Positions 1 to 6,189 are shown, counted from the stretch's first letter. The stretch: 6,382 nt of DNA from Deltaproteobacteria bacterium (GCA_016234425.1 JACRCA010000406.1:1-6382), one strand, 5' to 3'. Notes: generated by a model not told the origin, from the sequence alone. A program made the numbers and translations.

Positions 1-530
1 ACATCCCCGACCGTCCGTATCTTTACGAAAAGCTCTCGGGCCAGGAATTTTTGGAATTCGTCGCCGACCTCCATAGTCTGGATTCCGGCGAGGCTCGGCA
101 GAAACGAGTGGCCGAGCTCCTGGAATTTTTCGACCTGCAAAGTTGGAGCAGAGAACTGGTCGAGAGTTATTCCCATGGGATGCGCCAGCGGCTGATCATC
201 GCCGCCGCCATCCTTCATCGCCCCAAAATACTCATCGTCGATGAGCCCATGGTCGGATTGGACCCCAAGGGTGCTCGCCTGGTGAAGCGTCTCTTCTTTG
301 AGCTGGCCAGAGCGGGCGTGGCCATCTTCATGTCCACTCATAACATGGAAATCGCTGAAGAGATGTGCCACCGCATCGGCATCATCAACGAGGGGCAGCT
401 GATTGCCCTCGGTACCATGCAGGAACTTCGGGAAAAAGCCCAGAGTGCGGATGATCGACTGGAGCCGCTTTTTCTCAAGCTTACGGGAGAAGAGGGAATA
501 CGGGAGTTTATCGAAGGCTTTCGCCTTTGA
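1..530 (+). CDS. ABC transporter ATP-binding protein (ABC-2 exporter type), 5'-truncated by the window
   Basis: This is the nucleotide-binding subunit that hydrolyses ATP at the inner face of the cytoplasmic membrane to drive the permease encoded next. The frame is open from base 3, so 175 residues are visible and the start and Walker A (P-loop) lie off the left edge. Visible in order are the Q-loop-proximal segment IPDRPYLYEKLSGQEFL (residues 1-17 of the visible part), the ABC signature as YSHGMRQRL (56-64, a common variant of LSGGQ), Walker B ILIVDEP (76-82), the D-loop GLDP (85-88) and the switch histidine STH (111-113). The C-terminus LEPLFLKLTGEEG is typical of ABC-2 exporter ATPases. 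The TTG at base 51 is only an internal leucine, because homology continues upstream of it. The stop lies 12 bp before the permease start, so the two are almost certainly one operon. The substrate cannot be told from the ATPase. Confidence 0.95.
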   Translation, partial: IPDRPYLYEKLSGQEFLEFVADLHSLDSGEARQKRVAELLEFFDLQSWSRELVESYSHGMRQRLIIAAAILHRPKILIVDEPMVGLDPKGARLVKRLFFELARAGVAIFMSTHNMEIAEEMCHRIGIINEGQLIALGTMQELREKAQSADDRLEPLFLKLTGEEGIREFIEGFRL

Positions 531-532
531 CC

Positions 533-536
533 AGGA
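533..536 (+). promoter_or_regulatory. Ribosome binding site of the permease gene
   Basis: AGGA lies 6 nt before the ATG at 543, in the 12-bp gap after the ATPase stop. It fixes the permease start and supports translation from the same transcript. Confidence 0.65.
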
Positions 537-542
537 ATTCAA

Positions 543-2240
543 ATGAACACATGGTGGATACTGCTTCAGCCCAAAATCATCGCTTTGCGGCATCCTCTGC
601 GACAGCCGGCTCGAGGCTCCTTATTTAAACCGTTGATCCTGGCCTGCTTGGCTGCCTCTTTTTGGGCCTTTACTTTCTGGGCCTTTCAGAGGGTCTTGCT
701 CTACTTTCGGGGAGTGGAACTTTTCGGAGACCTTCTGGCTGCCAAACTGATGGGGATGATCCTTCTCACCTTCTTCTCCATTCTCCTATTCAGTAACATC
801 ATCTCATCCCTTTCCACTTTTTTCCTGGCGGAAGATTTAAACCTTTTTCTTTCTCGCCCAGTCTCCCTGGATCGGGTCTACTATGCCCGGCTTGCCGAAA
901 CCATGACCCACAGCTCTTGGATGGTCCTGCTTTTCGGGCTTCCCGTCTTTCTGGCGTATGGCTGGGTGTACCAGGTTTCCTTCAATTACTATTTGGTTTT
1001 AGCCTGCGCTCTGATTCCTTTTCTGATCGTTCCTGCGGCTCTGGGCTCTCTGTTTTCTATGATTTTGGTGAATATCTTTCCAGCTCGGCGCACCAAGGAT
1101 ATTCTCTTCCTCTTGTCGATTTTCTTTGCCGTCAGCCTTTATTTTCTCTTGCGCTTTTTGCAGCCAGAACGCCTGGTTAATCCTGACTCTTTTGCCGGGT
1201 TGGTGGAATATTTATCCGCCCTCGGCGCCCCTTTCTCACCCCTTCTTCCTAGTTTTTGGATTTCTGAAGCCCTGCTTCCTTATTACCAAGACCATCAGGC
1301 GACCACCGGTTTCTTTCTCGGGCTAAGCTGGTCCACAGCCGGGGCCGTGGTCGTGTTTGGGAACTGGGTCTTTCGGACTCTTTATTTGGATGGCTGGACG
1401 AAATCGCAAGAAGCCAGAAGAGCCCGTCTCACGCAAAGTCCATTGATCGATGGACTCCTTCGCCTGCTCACGCGTCCCCTTAATATAAGGGCCAGAGCCC
1501 TGGTGCTTAAAGATTTCAAGAGTTTCTTCCGCGACACGACCCAATGGTCTCAACTCATCCTGCTCAGCGCCCTGGTAGTGGTTTACCTTTACAACTTTCG
1601 TGTCCTGCCCCTGGATAAATCCCCCCTGCCAACTTTTTTCCTCCAGAATTTGCTCTCTTTTCTTAATATGGCTTTGGCGGGATTTGTCTTATCGGCGGTC
1701 TCGGGCAGATTCGTTTTCCCGGCTGTGAGCCTGGAAGGGCTCTCTTTCTGGATCATCCGTTCCTCCCCCGTCTCCCTGCGGAGTTTTCTTTGGAGTAAAT
1801 TTTGGACAAGCCTTATCCCTCTAATAATCCTGGGTGAAATCCTGATCATTCTTTCCAACACTCTTTTAAATGTCACTCCCTTCATGATGGTCTTCTCCTC
1901 ATTGACCCTTTTCTTTATGACTTTTGGAATTGTGGGTCTGGGAGTAGGGATGGGGGCCCTCTATCCCCGCTTTAAGGTCGAGAATGCCTCCCAGATTGCT
2001 TCCGGATTCGGCGGTGCCTTTTACATGATTCTCAGCATGATCTTCATCGGGGCGGTGGTCACTTTGGAAGCCTGGCCGGTCTACACTCTTTTCATGGCCG
2101 AACTCCATCAACGGACACTTTCTCTCTTAGAATGGGCTGGAATTTTTCTCTCTTTTTCGGGTGTAGCCACTTTGAACGCCTTGGCTGTTGTCTTGCCCAT
2201 GCGCCTGGGCTTAAAGAATATTTCAGAGATAGATTTTTAA
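543..2240 (+). CDS. ABC-2 type exporter permease, 12 or so membrane helices
   Basis: This is the membrane subunit that should pair with the upstream ATPase to export an unidentified substrate. The 565 residues are strongly hydrophobic, with likely membrane segments near 31-55, 68-92, 124-142, 149-176, 186-204, 257-278, 335-351, 367-387, 420-438, 446-470, 488-508 and 530-552. A charged cytoplasmic linker at about 280-330 separates two halves, so this looks like two six-helix modules in one chain. Motifs I associate with this permease family (from memory) are FLSRPV (102-107), LPSFWISEAL (235-244), LKDFKSFFRDTTQWSQ (322-337), SLEGLSFWIIRSSPV (396-410) and YPRFKVEN (474-481). The ATG is preceded by AGGA at good spacing. 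There is no periplasmic domain or lipoprotein signal that would hint at cargo. The family, often listed as a putative ABC exporter, is not characterised to my knowledge; the ABC-2 assignment is firm and the function open. Confidence 0.9.
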   Translation: MNTWWILLQPKIIALRHPLRQPARGSLFKPLILACLAASFWAFTFWAFQRVLLYFRGVELFGDLLAAKLMGMILLTFFSILLFSNIISSLSTFFLAEDLNLFLSRPVSLDRVYYARLAETMTHSSWMVLLFGLPVFLAYGWVYQVSFNYYLVLACALIPFLIVPAALGSLFSMILVNIFPARRTKDILFLLSIFFAVSLYFLLRFLQPERLVNPDSFAGLVEYLSALGAPFSPLLPSFWISEALLPYYQDHQATTGFFLGLSWSTAGAVVVFGNWVFRTLYLDGWTKSQEARRARLTQSPLIDGLLRLLTRPLNIRARALVLKDFKSFFRDTTQWSQLILLSALVVVYLYNFRVLPLDKSPLPTFFLQNLLSFLNMALAGFVLSAVSGRFVFPAVSLEGLSFWIIRSSPVSLRSFLWSKFWTSLIPLIILGEILIILSNTLLNVTPFMMVFSSLTLFFMTFGIVGLGVGMGALYPRFKVENASQIASGFGGAFYMILSMIFIGAVVTLEAWPVYTLFMAELHQRTLSLLEWAGIFLSFSGVATLNALAVVLPMRLGLKNISEIDF

Positions 2241-2245
2241 TTAAA

Positions 2246-2419
2246 ATGAGTAACGTTTATTCCTGTCCTCACTGTCGGGCGCAGAATTTCGCCACCAAAG
2301 CCCGCGGGCGCATGGCTGCGAGCGTTCCCCTGGAGTGCTGGAAATGTGGGAGAAAGATTAAGAAATCTTTCTCCCCCAAAGGCTGGCCCGAAAAGAGGAA
2401 GGGAAAGGTTAAGAACTGA
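2246..2419 (+). CDS. Small zinc-ribbon protein (57 aa)
   Basis: A short basic protein with two CxxC knuckles, CPHC (residues 7-10) and CWKC (31-34), 20 residues apart. This is the usual layout of a single four-cysteine zinc ribbon. The tail after residue 36 is rich in lysine and arginine (KPKGW-, EKRKGK-like), which suggests nucleic-acid or ribosome contact, but that is inference. The frame is open further upstream to 2132, but that stretch overlaps the permease and has no ribbon homology. The ATG at 2246 starts 5 bp after the permease stop and gives a compact domain. No clear Shine-Dalgarno precedes it, so translation is probably coupled to the permease. A perfect 12-bp-arm hairpin (2348-2375) lies within codons 34-44. 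It could be a regulator or just an accessory of the exporter operon; I do not recognise a named family. Confidence 0.75.
   Translation: MSNVYSCPHCRAQNFATKARGRMAASVPLECWKCGRKIKKSFSPKGWPEKRKGKVKN
2348..2375 (+). repeat. Perfect 12-bp inverted repeat (hairpin) inside the zinc-ribbon gene
   Basis: GGGAGAAAGATT (2348-2359) is followed by the 4-nt loop AAGA (2360-2363) and the exact reverse complement AATCTTTCTCCC (2364-2375). The stem would form in mRNA with no mismatch. No T-run follows on either strand, so it is not a classical intrinsic terminator. Confidence 0.85.
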
Positions 2420-2431
2420 AAATTTTCAGGC

Positions 2432-2460
2432 TTGCCTTTATAGCCATAGTTTGCTATAAG
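2432..2460 (+). promoter_or_regulatory. Possible sigma-70 promoter in front of the DUF3553-like gene
   Basis: TTGCCT (2432-2437, 4/6 match to the -35 consensus) and TATAAG (2455-2460, 5/6 match to the -10) are separated by exactly 17 nt. Transcription would then begin at about 2467, right at the ATG, and would give a leaderless or nearly leaderless message. The gap is short and AT-rich, so a chance match is possible. The gene may simply be read through from the exporter operon. Confidence 0.35.
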
Positions 2461-2461
2461 G
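2436..2461 (+). repeat. Dyad / hairpin overlapping the -10 and ribosome binding site of the DUF3553-like gene
   Basis: TTATAGC (2438-2444) and GCTATAA (2453-2459) are perfect 7-bp arms around an 8-nt loop. In RNA the stem extends through a U-G pair (2437/2460) and a C-G pair (2436/2461) to 9 bp. The 3' arm contains the AAGG of the Shine-Dalgarno (2458-2461). Folding would therefore mask the start region of the next gene; as DNA it could be an operator. Confidence 0.6.
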
Positions 2462-2466
2462 AAGCC

Positions 2467-2688
2467 ATGGAGGAGAAGAGGTATCTATATTTGAAAGTGG
2501 GAGATTGGGTTATCCACCAGCGATATCCCGAGTGGGGGGCGGGTATTGTTGTAGAAGAGAGAAATTCTTTAGTTCAAGGCGGGTCTTCCTACGTGAAGAT
2601 CGCCTTTCGCGACGGTCAGACACGTATTTTTGACAACAATTTCCAAAACGCCACCTGCTGCTACCATGCTGGACTCCGACGCCGCTGA
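2467..2688 (+). CDS. DUF3553-like small protein (73 aa)
   Basis: The core LKVGDWVIHQRYPEWGAG (residues 9-26) followed by V-V-E, YVKIAF and TRIFD matches the pattern of the DUF3553 family: G-D-x-V-x-H, P-E-W-G-x-G, then a beta strand ending in F. This is a short all-beta, SH3/Tudor-like fold of unknown function that also occurs fused to the C-terminus of UvrD-type helicases in some bacteria. The tail ends CCYHAGLRRR (64-73), giving two cysteines and a histidine that might bind metal, and a basic end. The ATG at 2467 is chosen because AAGGAA (2458-2463) precedes it, though the 3-nt gap is short; in-frame TTG 2491 would cut into the domain. The gene sits 47 bp after the zinc-ribbon gene and converges on the HEAT-like gene 35 bp downstream. 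A nucleic-acid role is plausible but not shown. Confidence 0.75.
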   Translation: MEEKRYLYLKVGDWVIHQRYPEWGAGIVVEERNSLVQGGSSYVKIAFRDGQTRIFDNNFQNATCCYHAGLRRR

Positions 2689-2723
2689 AATCCACCTCCC
2701 GATTTTTCCAAACCCCTGAAGAG

Positions 2724-3992
2724 CTAAGGCCTAATGATCAACCCTGGTTGTTCCTCTTTCTTTTTTTCTTCTCTCGCCATATGAATGGTCAAGCTTCTTT
2801 TGACAAGTTCGAGAAGAAAGGGATGGGGGGAGAGAAGCCCGCTTTCCTCTTCTAATCCCACCGCTGCCGCCAGGCTTATCCGCGCCTCATTCTGTTGCCC
2901 CTTTTTCCATAGCACATAGGCCATCTCCTCGAGCCTTCGCCGATAAAGGAGGCGTCGTCTTTCATCGAAGATCTCTCGGGCCGCCTGTCTGTAGATGTCC
3001 ATTAGCCGACTCTCCTTCTGATAGGGGGTGAGGATCAGTCGCGAGGCTGAAGCCTCTTCATAGAGGGGGAGATATTTTTGAAATTCTTCGTCTTCCAGAA
3101 ACCAGGTTTGAAAGGGGAGAACCTGGAAGAGGGAGGCCGATCGCTCCAGAAGGTCGGGCCGGGATTTTATTTCCTTATCTTTTAGGTAATGATAGATAAG
3201 CGGTTTGAGCGGCAGCAGCGGGGCAGAACCCATAAAAGATCGCCATTTGAAAAATTGGGCGGAAAGAACTCCCTCCTTTTTTTGAGTTATCTCGGAAGCC
3301 TCGATGATTAATCCATGGCAGTATTCCGGATCAGCTTCTACGATTTCCCAGGGATACTTGCTTGGAAAAGCCGCTACGTATTCACGGAAATTTTTGCGGG
3401 AGGTCTCGAATCCATGGAATTCGACGAGGCCCTCCGTATCCCTGATCAAGGCACTGAAAGCCACCATTCCCTGCGGGATTTGGGGTCTGGCCAGAAAGAC
3501 CAGCCTGGCTCCGCCAGACTCAATAGAGCTCAGGAAACCTTCTGAGGTTTTGGGTCGGGTCGGAAGATAAACCGCCGGCGACGGTTCGGCGAGCTCTTCG
3601 ATGGCTAATCCCTTGCTTCTCAGGCGAAAGATGGACTTGCGGACGGATTTCGCCACTTCCTTGGAGGGGGTGGAGACTCCCAAGCGATGAAGGAGAGCCG
3701 CCGCCTGAGGAGAAGCCCAATGGCCGAGGCTTTTGGCTAAAGCCAAATCCAGTCTTTCCTTCTTGCCGCAGAGGGCCTCCAGGATGGCCAGTACCTGCGC
3801 GCTTCCTTTCTTGATGAGATATAGAAAGAAAGCTTCCTGCTCCTCAGGGGAGAAGGATTCCAGCTTTTCTAACAGGGGATGGGCATCCTGCAGCCATGAG
3901 GGGATTTTCTCTTCTACCTCCTTGGCTAAAGCCTCGACTGGCGGGGAAAGCAAACCCGATTTTTTCTTTGACGGCTGATTTTTCTGATCCAT
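2724..3992 (-). CDS. Conserved-looking protein of unknown function with HEAT-like helical repeats (422 aa)
   Basis: I do not recognise a named gene. No signal peptide or membrane segment is visible, so the product is probably cytoplasmic. The N-terminus is lysine-rich (MDQKNQPSKKK). Residues about 75-140 look like a pair of HEAT-type helices: an ALAKSLG-type helix, then AAALLHRLG, then KEVAKSVRKSIFRLRSKG. A mixed region follows (about 155-205) with ARLVFLARPQIPQG and SALIRDTEGLVEFHG, then a long helical, charged C-terminal half with a basic cluster RRRLLYRRRLEEM, ending in EEKKKEEQPGLIIRP. From memory, similar proteins with SRK-x-F-R after the ARP segment are annotated as HEAT-repeat or hypothetical in Desulfobacterota. 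The ATG at 3992 is preceded only by a weak AAAGAAA. The gene lies downstream of recJ on the same strand, 184 bp away across an inverted repeat, so co-transcription is uncertain. Confidence 0.75.
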   Translation of the reverse strand: MDQKNQPSKKKSGLLSPPVEALAKEVEEKIPSWLQDAHPLLEKLESFSPEEQEAFFLYLIKKGSAQVLAILEALCGKKERLDLALAKSLGHWASPQAAALLHRLGVSTPSKEVAKSVRKSIFRLRSKGLAIEELAEPSPAVYLPTRPKTSEGFLSSIESGGARLVFLARPQIPQGMVAFSALIRDTEGLVEFHGFETSRKNFREYVAAFPSKYPWEIVEADPEYCHGLIIEASEITQKKEGVLSAQFFKWRSFMGSAPLLPLKPLIYHYLKDKEIKSRPDLLERSASLFQVLPFQTWFLEDEEFQKYLPLYEEASASRLILTPYQKESRLMDIYRQAAREIFDERRRLLYRRRLEEMAYVLWKKGQQNEARISLAAAVGLEEESGLLSPHPFLLELVKRSLTIHMAREEKKKEEQPGLIIRP

Positions 3993-4022
3993 TTTTTCTT
4001 TAGTCGGCCTGCAAAAAAATTA

Positions 4023-4163
4023 TTCACCGCAGAGCACGCCGAGACCGGTGAGAATATTACAATCAAATATCAAAACCAAAATTATGATTCGCATTTGAGT
4101 GTTTCATTTGGGATTTTGGAATTTTTTGCTGATCTCAGCGTTCTCGGCGATCTCGGCGGTGAA
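4023..4163. repeat. Imperfect inverted repeat made of 9-nt units (intergenic repeat element)
   Basis: The left arm (4023-4053) and the reverse complement of the right arm (4133-4163) match at 26 of 31 positions and both begin TTCACCGC. Each arm is three 9-nt units: CGCAGAGCA, CGCCGAGAC, CGGTGAGAA on the left; ATCTCAGCG, TTCTCGGCG, ATCTCGGCG on the right. The 79 bp between the arms are AT-rich and hold a smaller pair, CCAAAAT (4076-4082) and ATTTTGG (4113-4119). From memory, intergenic blocks of the form ACCGCAGAGACGCAGAG occur in many environmental genomes. The element lies 13 bp after the recJ stop and could act as a transcript end or mRNA stabiliser. It has no coding capacity. Confidence 0.75.
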
Positions 4164-4176
4164 GAAATCAAAAGTT

Positions 4177-5904
4177 CTAATCCATGGGCTGGAGATCAAC
4201 GATTTTCAACTGTAAGGTCCGTCTTCCCTGGAAAAAACCGACCTGGGGAGCAAAAGCCATTTTCATGCGTCCCCCAGATAGAGGATGCCAAGAACCCATT
4301 TGGAAGCCGATCGCCTCTCGGGTCAGCCCTCCTTCCCTGATGCGCAGGCGTAGATGGCCCTTACCGACCAGCTTTGACCCCAAAATGGTCAAATCCTCCA
4401 TGGCCAAAACCGGCTCGGGGTTTCCGGGACCAAAAGGAGAGAGAGCTGCTAGCTCGAGGAGGAATGGGTCGCCCATCTGATCGAGCCGGGAGAGAGCATC
4501 GACGGACAAGCGGGGAATGAAATCTTCCTCGGCCATGGTTGCAGCCACGACCTCCTCGAAGGCCTGAGAGAAGCCCGCGATGCATTCTTGGCGGATGATC
4601 AGACCCGCCGCCTGCTCGTGTCCGCCAAATTTTTCCATCCAAGAGCGGCAGGCTTTCAGTCCTTGGTAAAGGGAGAAGGGATCGACGGAACGGCCTGACC
4701 CTTTTCCCAAATTTTCCTGTAAGGCGATTAGGATGATTGGGCGATGATACTCTTCGATTAGACGGGAGGCTACTATACCAATGATACCCGGATGCCAGCT
4801 GACGGAGGCCAAGACGAAGGATTTCTTCCTCTGATCTATGACTCCCGACTCGATCATTTCTCTGGCCTCCCCGAGGATCTTATCTTCTATCCGCTGCCGC
4901 AGCGAGTTTAGATCATTCAGGTGGGCGGCGATCTCCTTTGCTTCGGCTTCGTTGCGGGAGATGAGCAAGCGCACGACTTCTCGGGCATCCCCCAAGCGTC
5001 CAGCAGCATTGATCCGCGGGGCCAGGCGAAAATTGACTGCGGTAGTGTCTACTGGAATTCCACTGCCCATGGCGGAAACCTCTTTCAATGCCAAAATACC
5101 CGCCCGAGAGGAGCTGGTAAGTTGCGTCAGTCCATACTTGGCCAGGATGCGGTTAACCCCTGTCAGAGGCACCACATCACTAACCGTTCCCAAGGCAACC
5201 AAATCTAAGTATTCTTTCAGGTTGGGAACACTGCTTCCTTTCCAGAATCCTTCCTGGCGCAGGGTACTACGCAAAGCGATGGTTAAGTTAAAAGCCACGC
5301 CTACCCCTGCTAACGCTTTAAAAGGGTAAGAGCAATTTTCTTGCTTCGGATTCAAAATGGCCAGAGCAGGGGGGAGGATCTCGGGAATTTCGTGGTGGTC
5401 AGTGACAATTACATCCAGCCCATTTTCCTGAGCCCAGCGGATTTCCTCGAAATTGCTAATTCCGCAGTCAGCTGTGATCATCAGTTTTGTGCCCTGGGAA
5501 TGGATTTTCTTGATGGCTTCCAAGTTCAGCCCGTACCCCTCTTCCAGCCGCCGGGGGAGGTAAAAATCAACTAAGGCTCCCGCTCCTTGGAGAAAAAGAA
5601 AGAGCAGAGCAATTGCGGTGGTGCCATCCACGTCATAATCGCCAAAAAGAGTGATTCTTTCTCGATTGCGGATGGCTTGGAAAATTCGGCCAACCGCTTT
5701 TTCCATATCCTTCATGGTGCATGGGTCGGGAAGGTCGGAAAGGGCAGGGTAGAGGAAACTCCTGGCCTGATCGGTACTGGAGATCCCGCGATTGAAAAGA
5801 ATCTGAGCGGTAAGAGGGGAAATCCTGAGCTCTTTAAGGGAAAACGCTTCCTCCATTCTTTTAGCCTGGTATATTTCCCAGCGCTTCCCCAGCCGGTTTG
5901 TCAA
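4177..5904 (-). CDS. recJ: Single-stranded-DNA-specific exonuclease RecJ
   Basis: RecJ degrades single-stranded DNA 5' to 3' with divalent metal and works in recombinational repair, mismatch repair and processing of stalled forks in the cytoplasm. Counting from the TTG at 5904 (575 aa, the usual length) the DHH-family motifs appear in order: GDYDVDG (88-94), ADCG (145-148), VTDHHE (167-172) and LGTVSDVVPL (238-247). The DHHA1-type half follows with WHPGIIGIVASRL (370-382), GSGRS (402-406), KFGGHEQAAG (425-434) and FGPGNPEP (491-498), then a C-terminal OB-like region. All acidic and histidine metal ligands expected are present. The longest frame begins at TTG 5964, but the conserved N-terminus KRWEI comes only 7 residues after 5904. 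In addition, GGGGA lies about 8 nt before 5904, and a promoter -10 overlaps 5964. It is divergent from the secreted-protein gene and is followed by the HEAT-like gene. Confidence 0.95.
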   Translation of the reverse strand: MTNRLGKRWEIYQAKRMEEAFSLKELRISPLTAQILFNRGISSTDQARSFLYPALSDLPDPCTMKDMEKAVGRIFQAIRNRERITLFGDYDVDGTTAIALLFLFLQGAGALVDFYLPRRLEEGYGLNLEAIKKIHSQGTKLMITADCGISNFEEIRWAQENGLDVIVTDHHEIPEILPPALAILNPKQENCSYPFKALAGVGVAFNLTIALRSTLRQEGFWKGSSVPNLKEYLDLVALGTVSDVVPLTGVNRILAKYGLTQLTSSSRAGILALKEVSAMGSGIPVDTTAVNFRLAPRINAAGRLGDAREVVRLLISRNEAEAKEIAAHLNDLNSLRQRIEDKILGEAREMIESGVIDQRKKSFVLASVSWHPGIIGIVASRLIEEYHRPIILIALQENLGKGSGRSVDPFSLYQGLKACRSWMEKFGGHEQAAGLIIRQECIAGFSQAFEEVVAATMAEEDFIPRLSVDALSRLDQMGDPFLLELAALSPFGPGNPEPVLAMEDLTILGSKLVGKGHLRLRIREGGLTREAIGFQMGSWHPLSGGRMKMAFAPQVGFFQGRRTLQLKIVDLQPMD

Positions 5905-5912
5905 GTGATGTT

Positions 5913-5918
5913 TTCCCC
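5913..5918 (-). promoter_or_regulatory. Ribosome binding site that decides the recJ start
   Basis: On the minus strand GGGGAA (5918 to 5913) stands 8 nt before the TTG at 5904. No comparable site lies at a proper distance before TTG 5964, where the nearest purine run, AAAGGGG, is about 17 nt away. Confidence 0.55.
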
Positions 5919-5962
5919 GGAGAAATTTTTCACCCTGGTTTATTGAGCAAATGCTGAGAATC

Positions 5963-5992
5963 AAAATAGCGGAGCGGGCCCCTTTCTGTCAA
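5963..5992 (-). promoter_or_regulatory. Putative sigma-70 promoter of recJ
   Basis: On the minus strand a perfect TTGACA (5992 to 5987) is followed after 18 nt by TATTTT (5968 to 5963, 4/6 match to the -10). Transcription would start near 5956 and leave a leader of about 50 nt before TTG 5904. A second TTGACA lies exactly 21 bp upstream (6013 to 6008) without a usable -10. Confidence 0.5.
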
Positions 5993-6020
5993 TTAGATAT
6001 TTAGGATTGTCAAATCCGCT

Positions 6021-6050
6021 GAAAAATGTTATTAAAGAATAAAACTTTTC
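6021..6050. repeat. AT-rich imperfect dyad in the divergent intergenic region
   Basis: GAAAA (6021-6025) pairs with TTTTC (6046-6050) and TTATT (6029-6033) with AATAA (6038-6042), around the 4-nt centre AAAG. It could be an operator between recJ and the gene for the secreted protein, or simply low-complexity AT-rich DNA. Apart from this dyad, the recJ promoter and the binding site before 6190, I see nothing assignable in the 285 bp between 5905 and 6189: no RNA gene and no riboswitch that I recognise. Confidence 0.4.
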
Positions 6051-6173
6051 GCTCGGAGTAGGTAGCAAATAATAATCATCCCTTTTAGGGGTAACGCCTT
6101 AAGAATGACACTCTGTACCCTGGTTGGAACCGATGCCAATGGAGTTTTGACAAGCTGCGGAGAGGATGGAAAT

Positions 6174-6180
6174 GGGAGGA
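6174..6180 (+). promoter_or_regulatory. Ribosome binding site of the secreted-protein gene
   Basis: GGGAGGA, close to the ideal Shine-Dalgarno, lies 9 nt before the ATG at 6190. It favours that start over the in-frame ATG at 6166, whose purine run abuts the start codon without spacing. Confidence 0.65.
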
Positions 6181-6189
6181 AGCGCGGAC

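Noticed and set aside
1437..1491. Two small palindromes in the permease gene: AGTCCAT/ATGGACT (1437-1456) and CCCTTA-ATA-TAAGGG (1477-1491)
   Set aside because: Arms of only 6-7 bp inside coding sequence are expected by chance in a window this long; no promoter or terminator features accompany them.
2132..2245. Upstream extension of the zinc-ribbon frame to an ATG at 2132
   Set aside because: The extension overlaps the permease by over 100 bp in another frame and shows no domain sense; ATG 2246 just after the permease stop is better.
2739..2765. Possible terminator CAACC-CT-GGTTG followed by a pyrimidine run at the convergent gene ends
   Set aside because: The usable stem is only about 4 bp after allowing a loop, and the T-run is interrupted by C; too weak to call.
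4838..5329. 163-residue open frame on the + strand inside recJ
   Set aside because: It is the antisense of the well-conserved recJ core. Its serine/arginine-rich composition is typical of a shadow frame, and it has no recognisable motif.
6120..6145. Sigma-54-like GG...GC spacing and small stems before the secreted-protein gene
   Set aside because: The GG and GC are 11 rather than 10 nt apart and flanking consensus bases are missing; the stems are 4 bp and match no riboswitch I know.
6147..6176. Perfect TTGACA on the + strand 38 bp before the secreted-protein ATG
   Set aside because: No -10-like hexamer lies 16-18 nt downstream (the bases are purine-rich GGAAATGG), and such a promoter would overlap the ribosome binding site.
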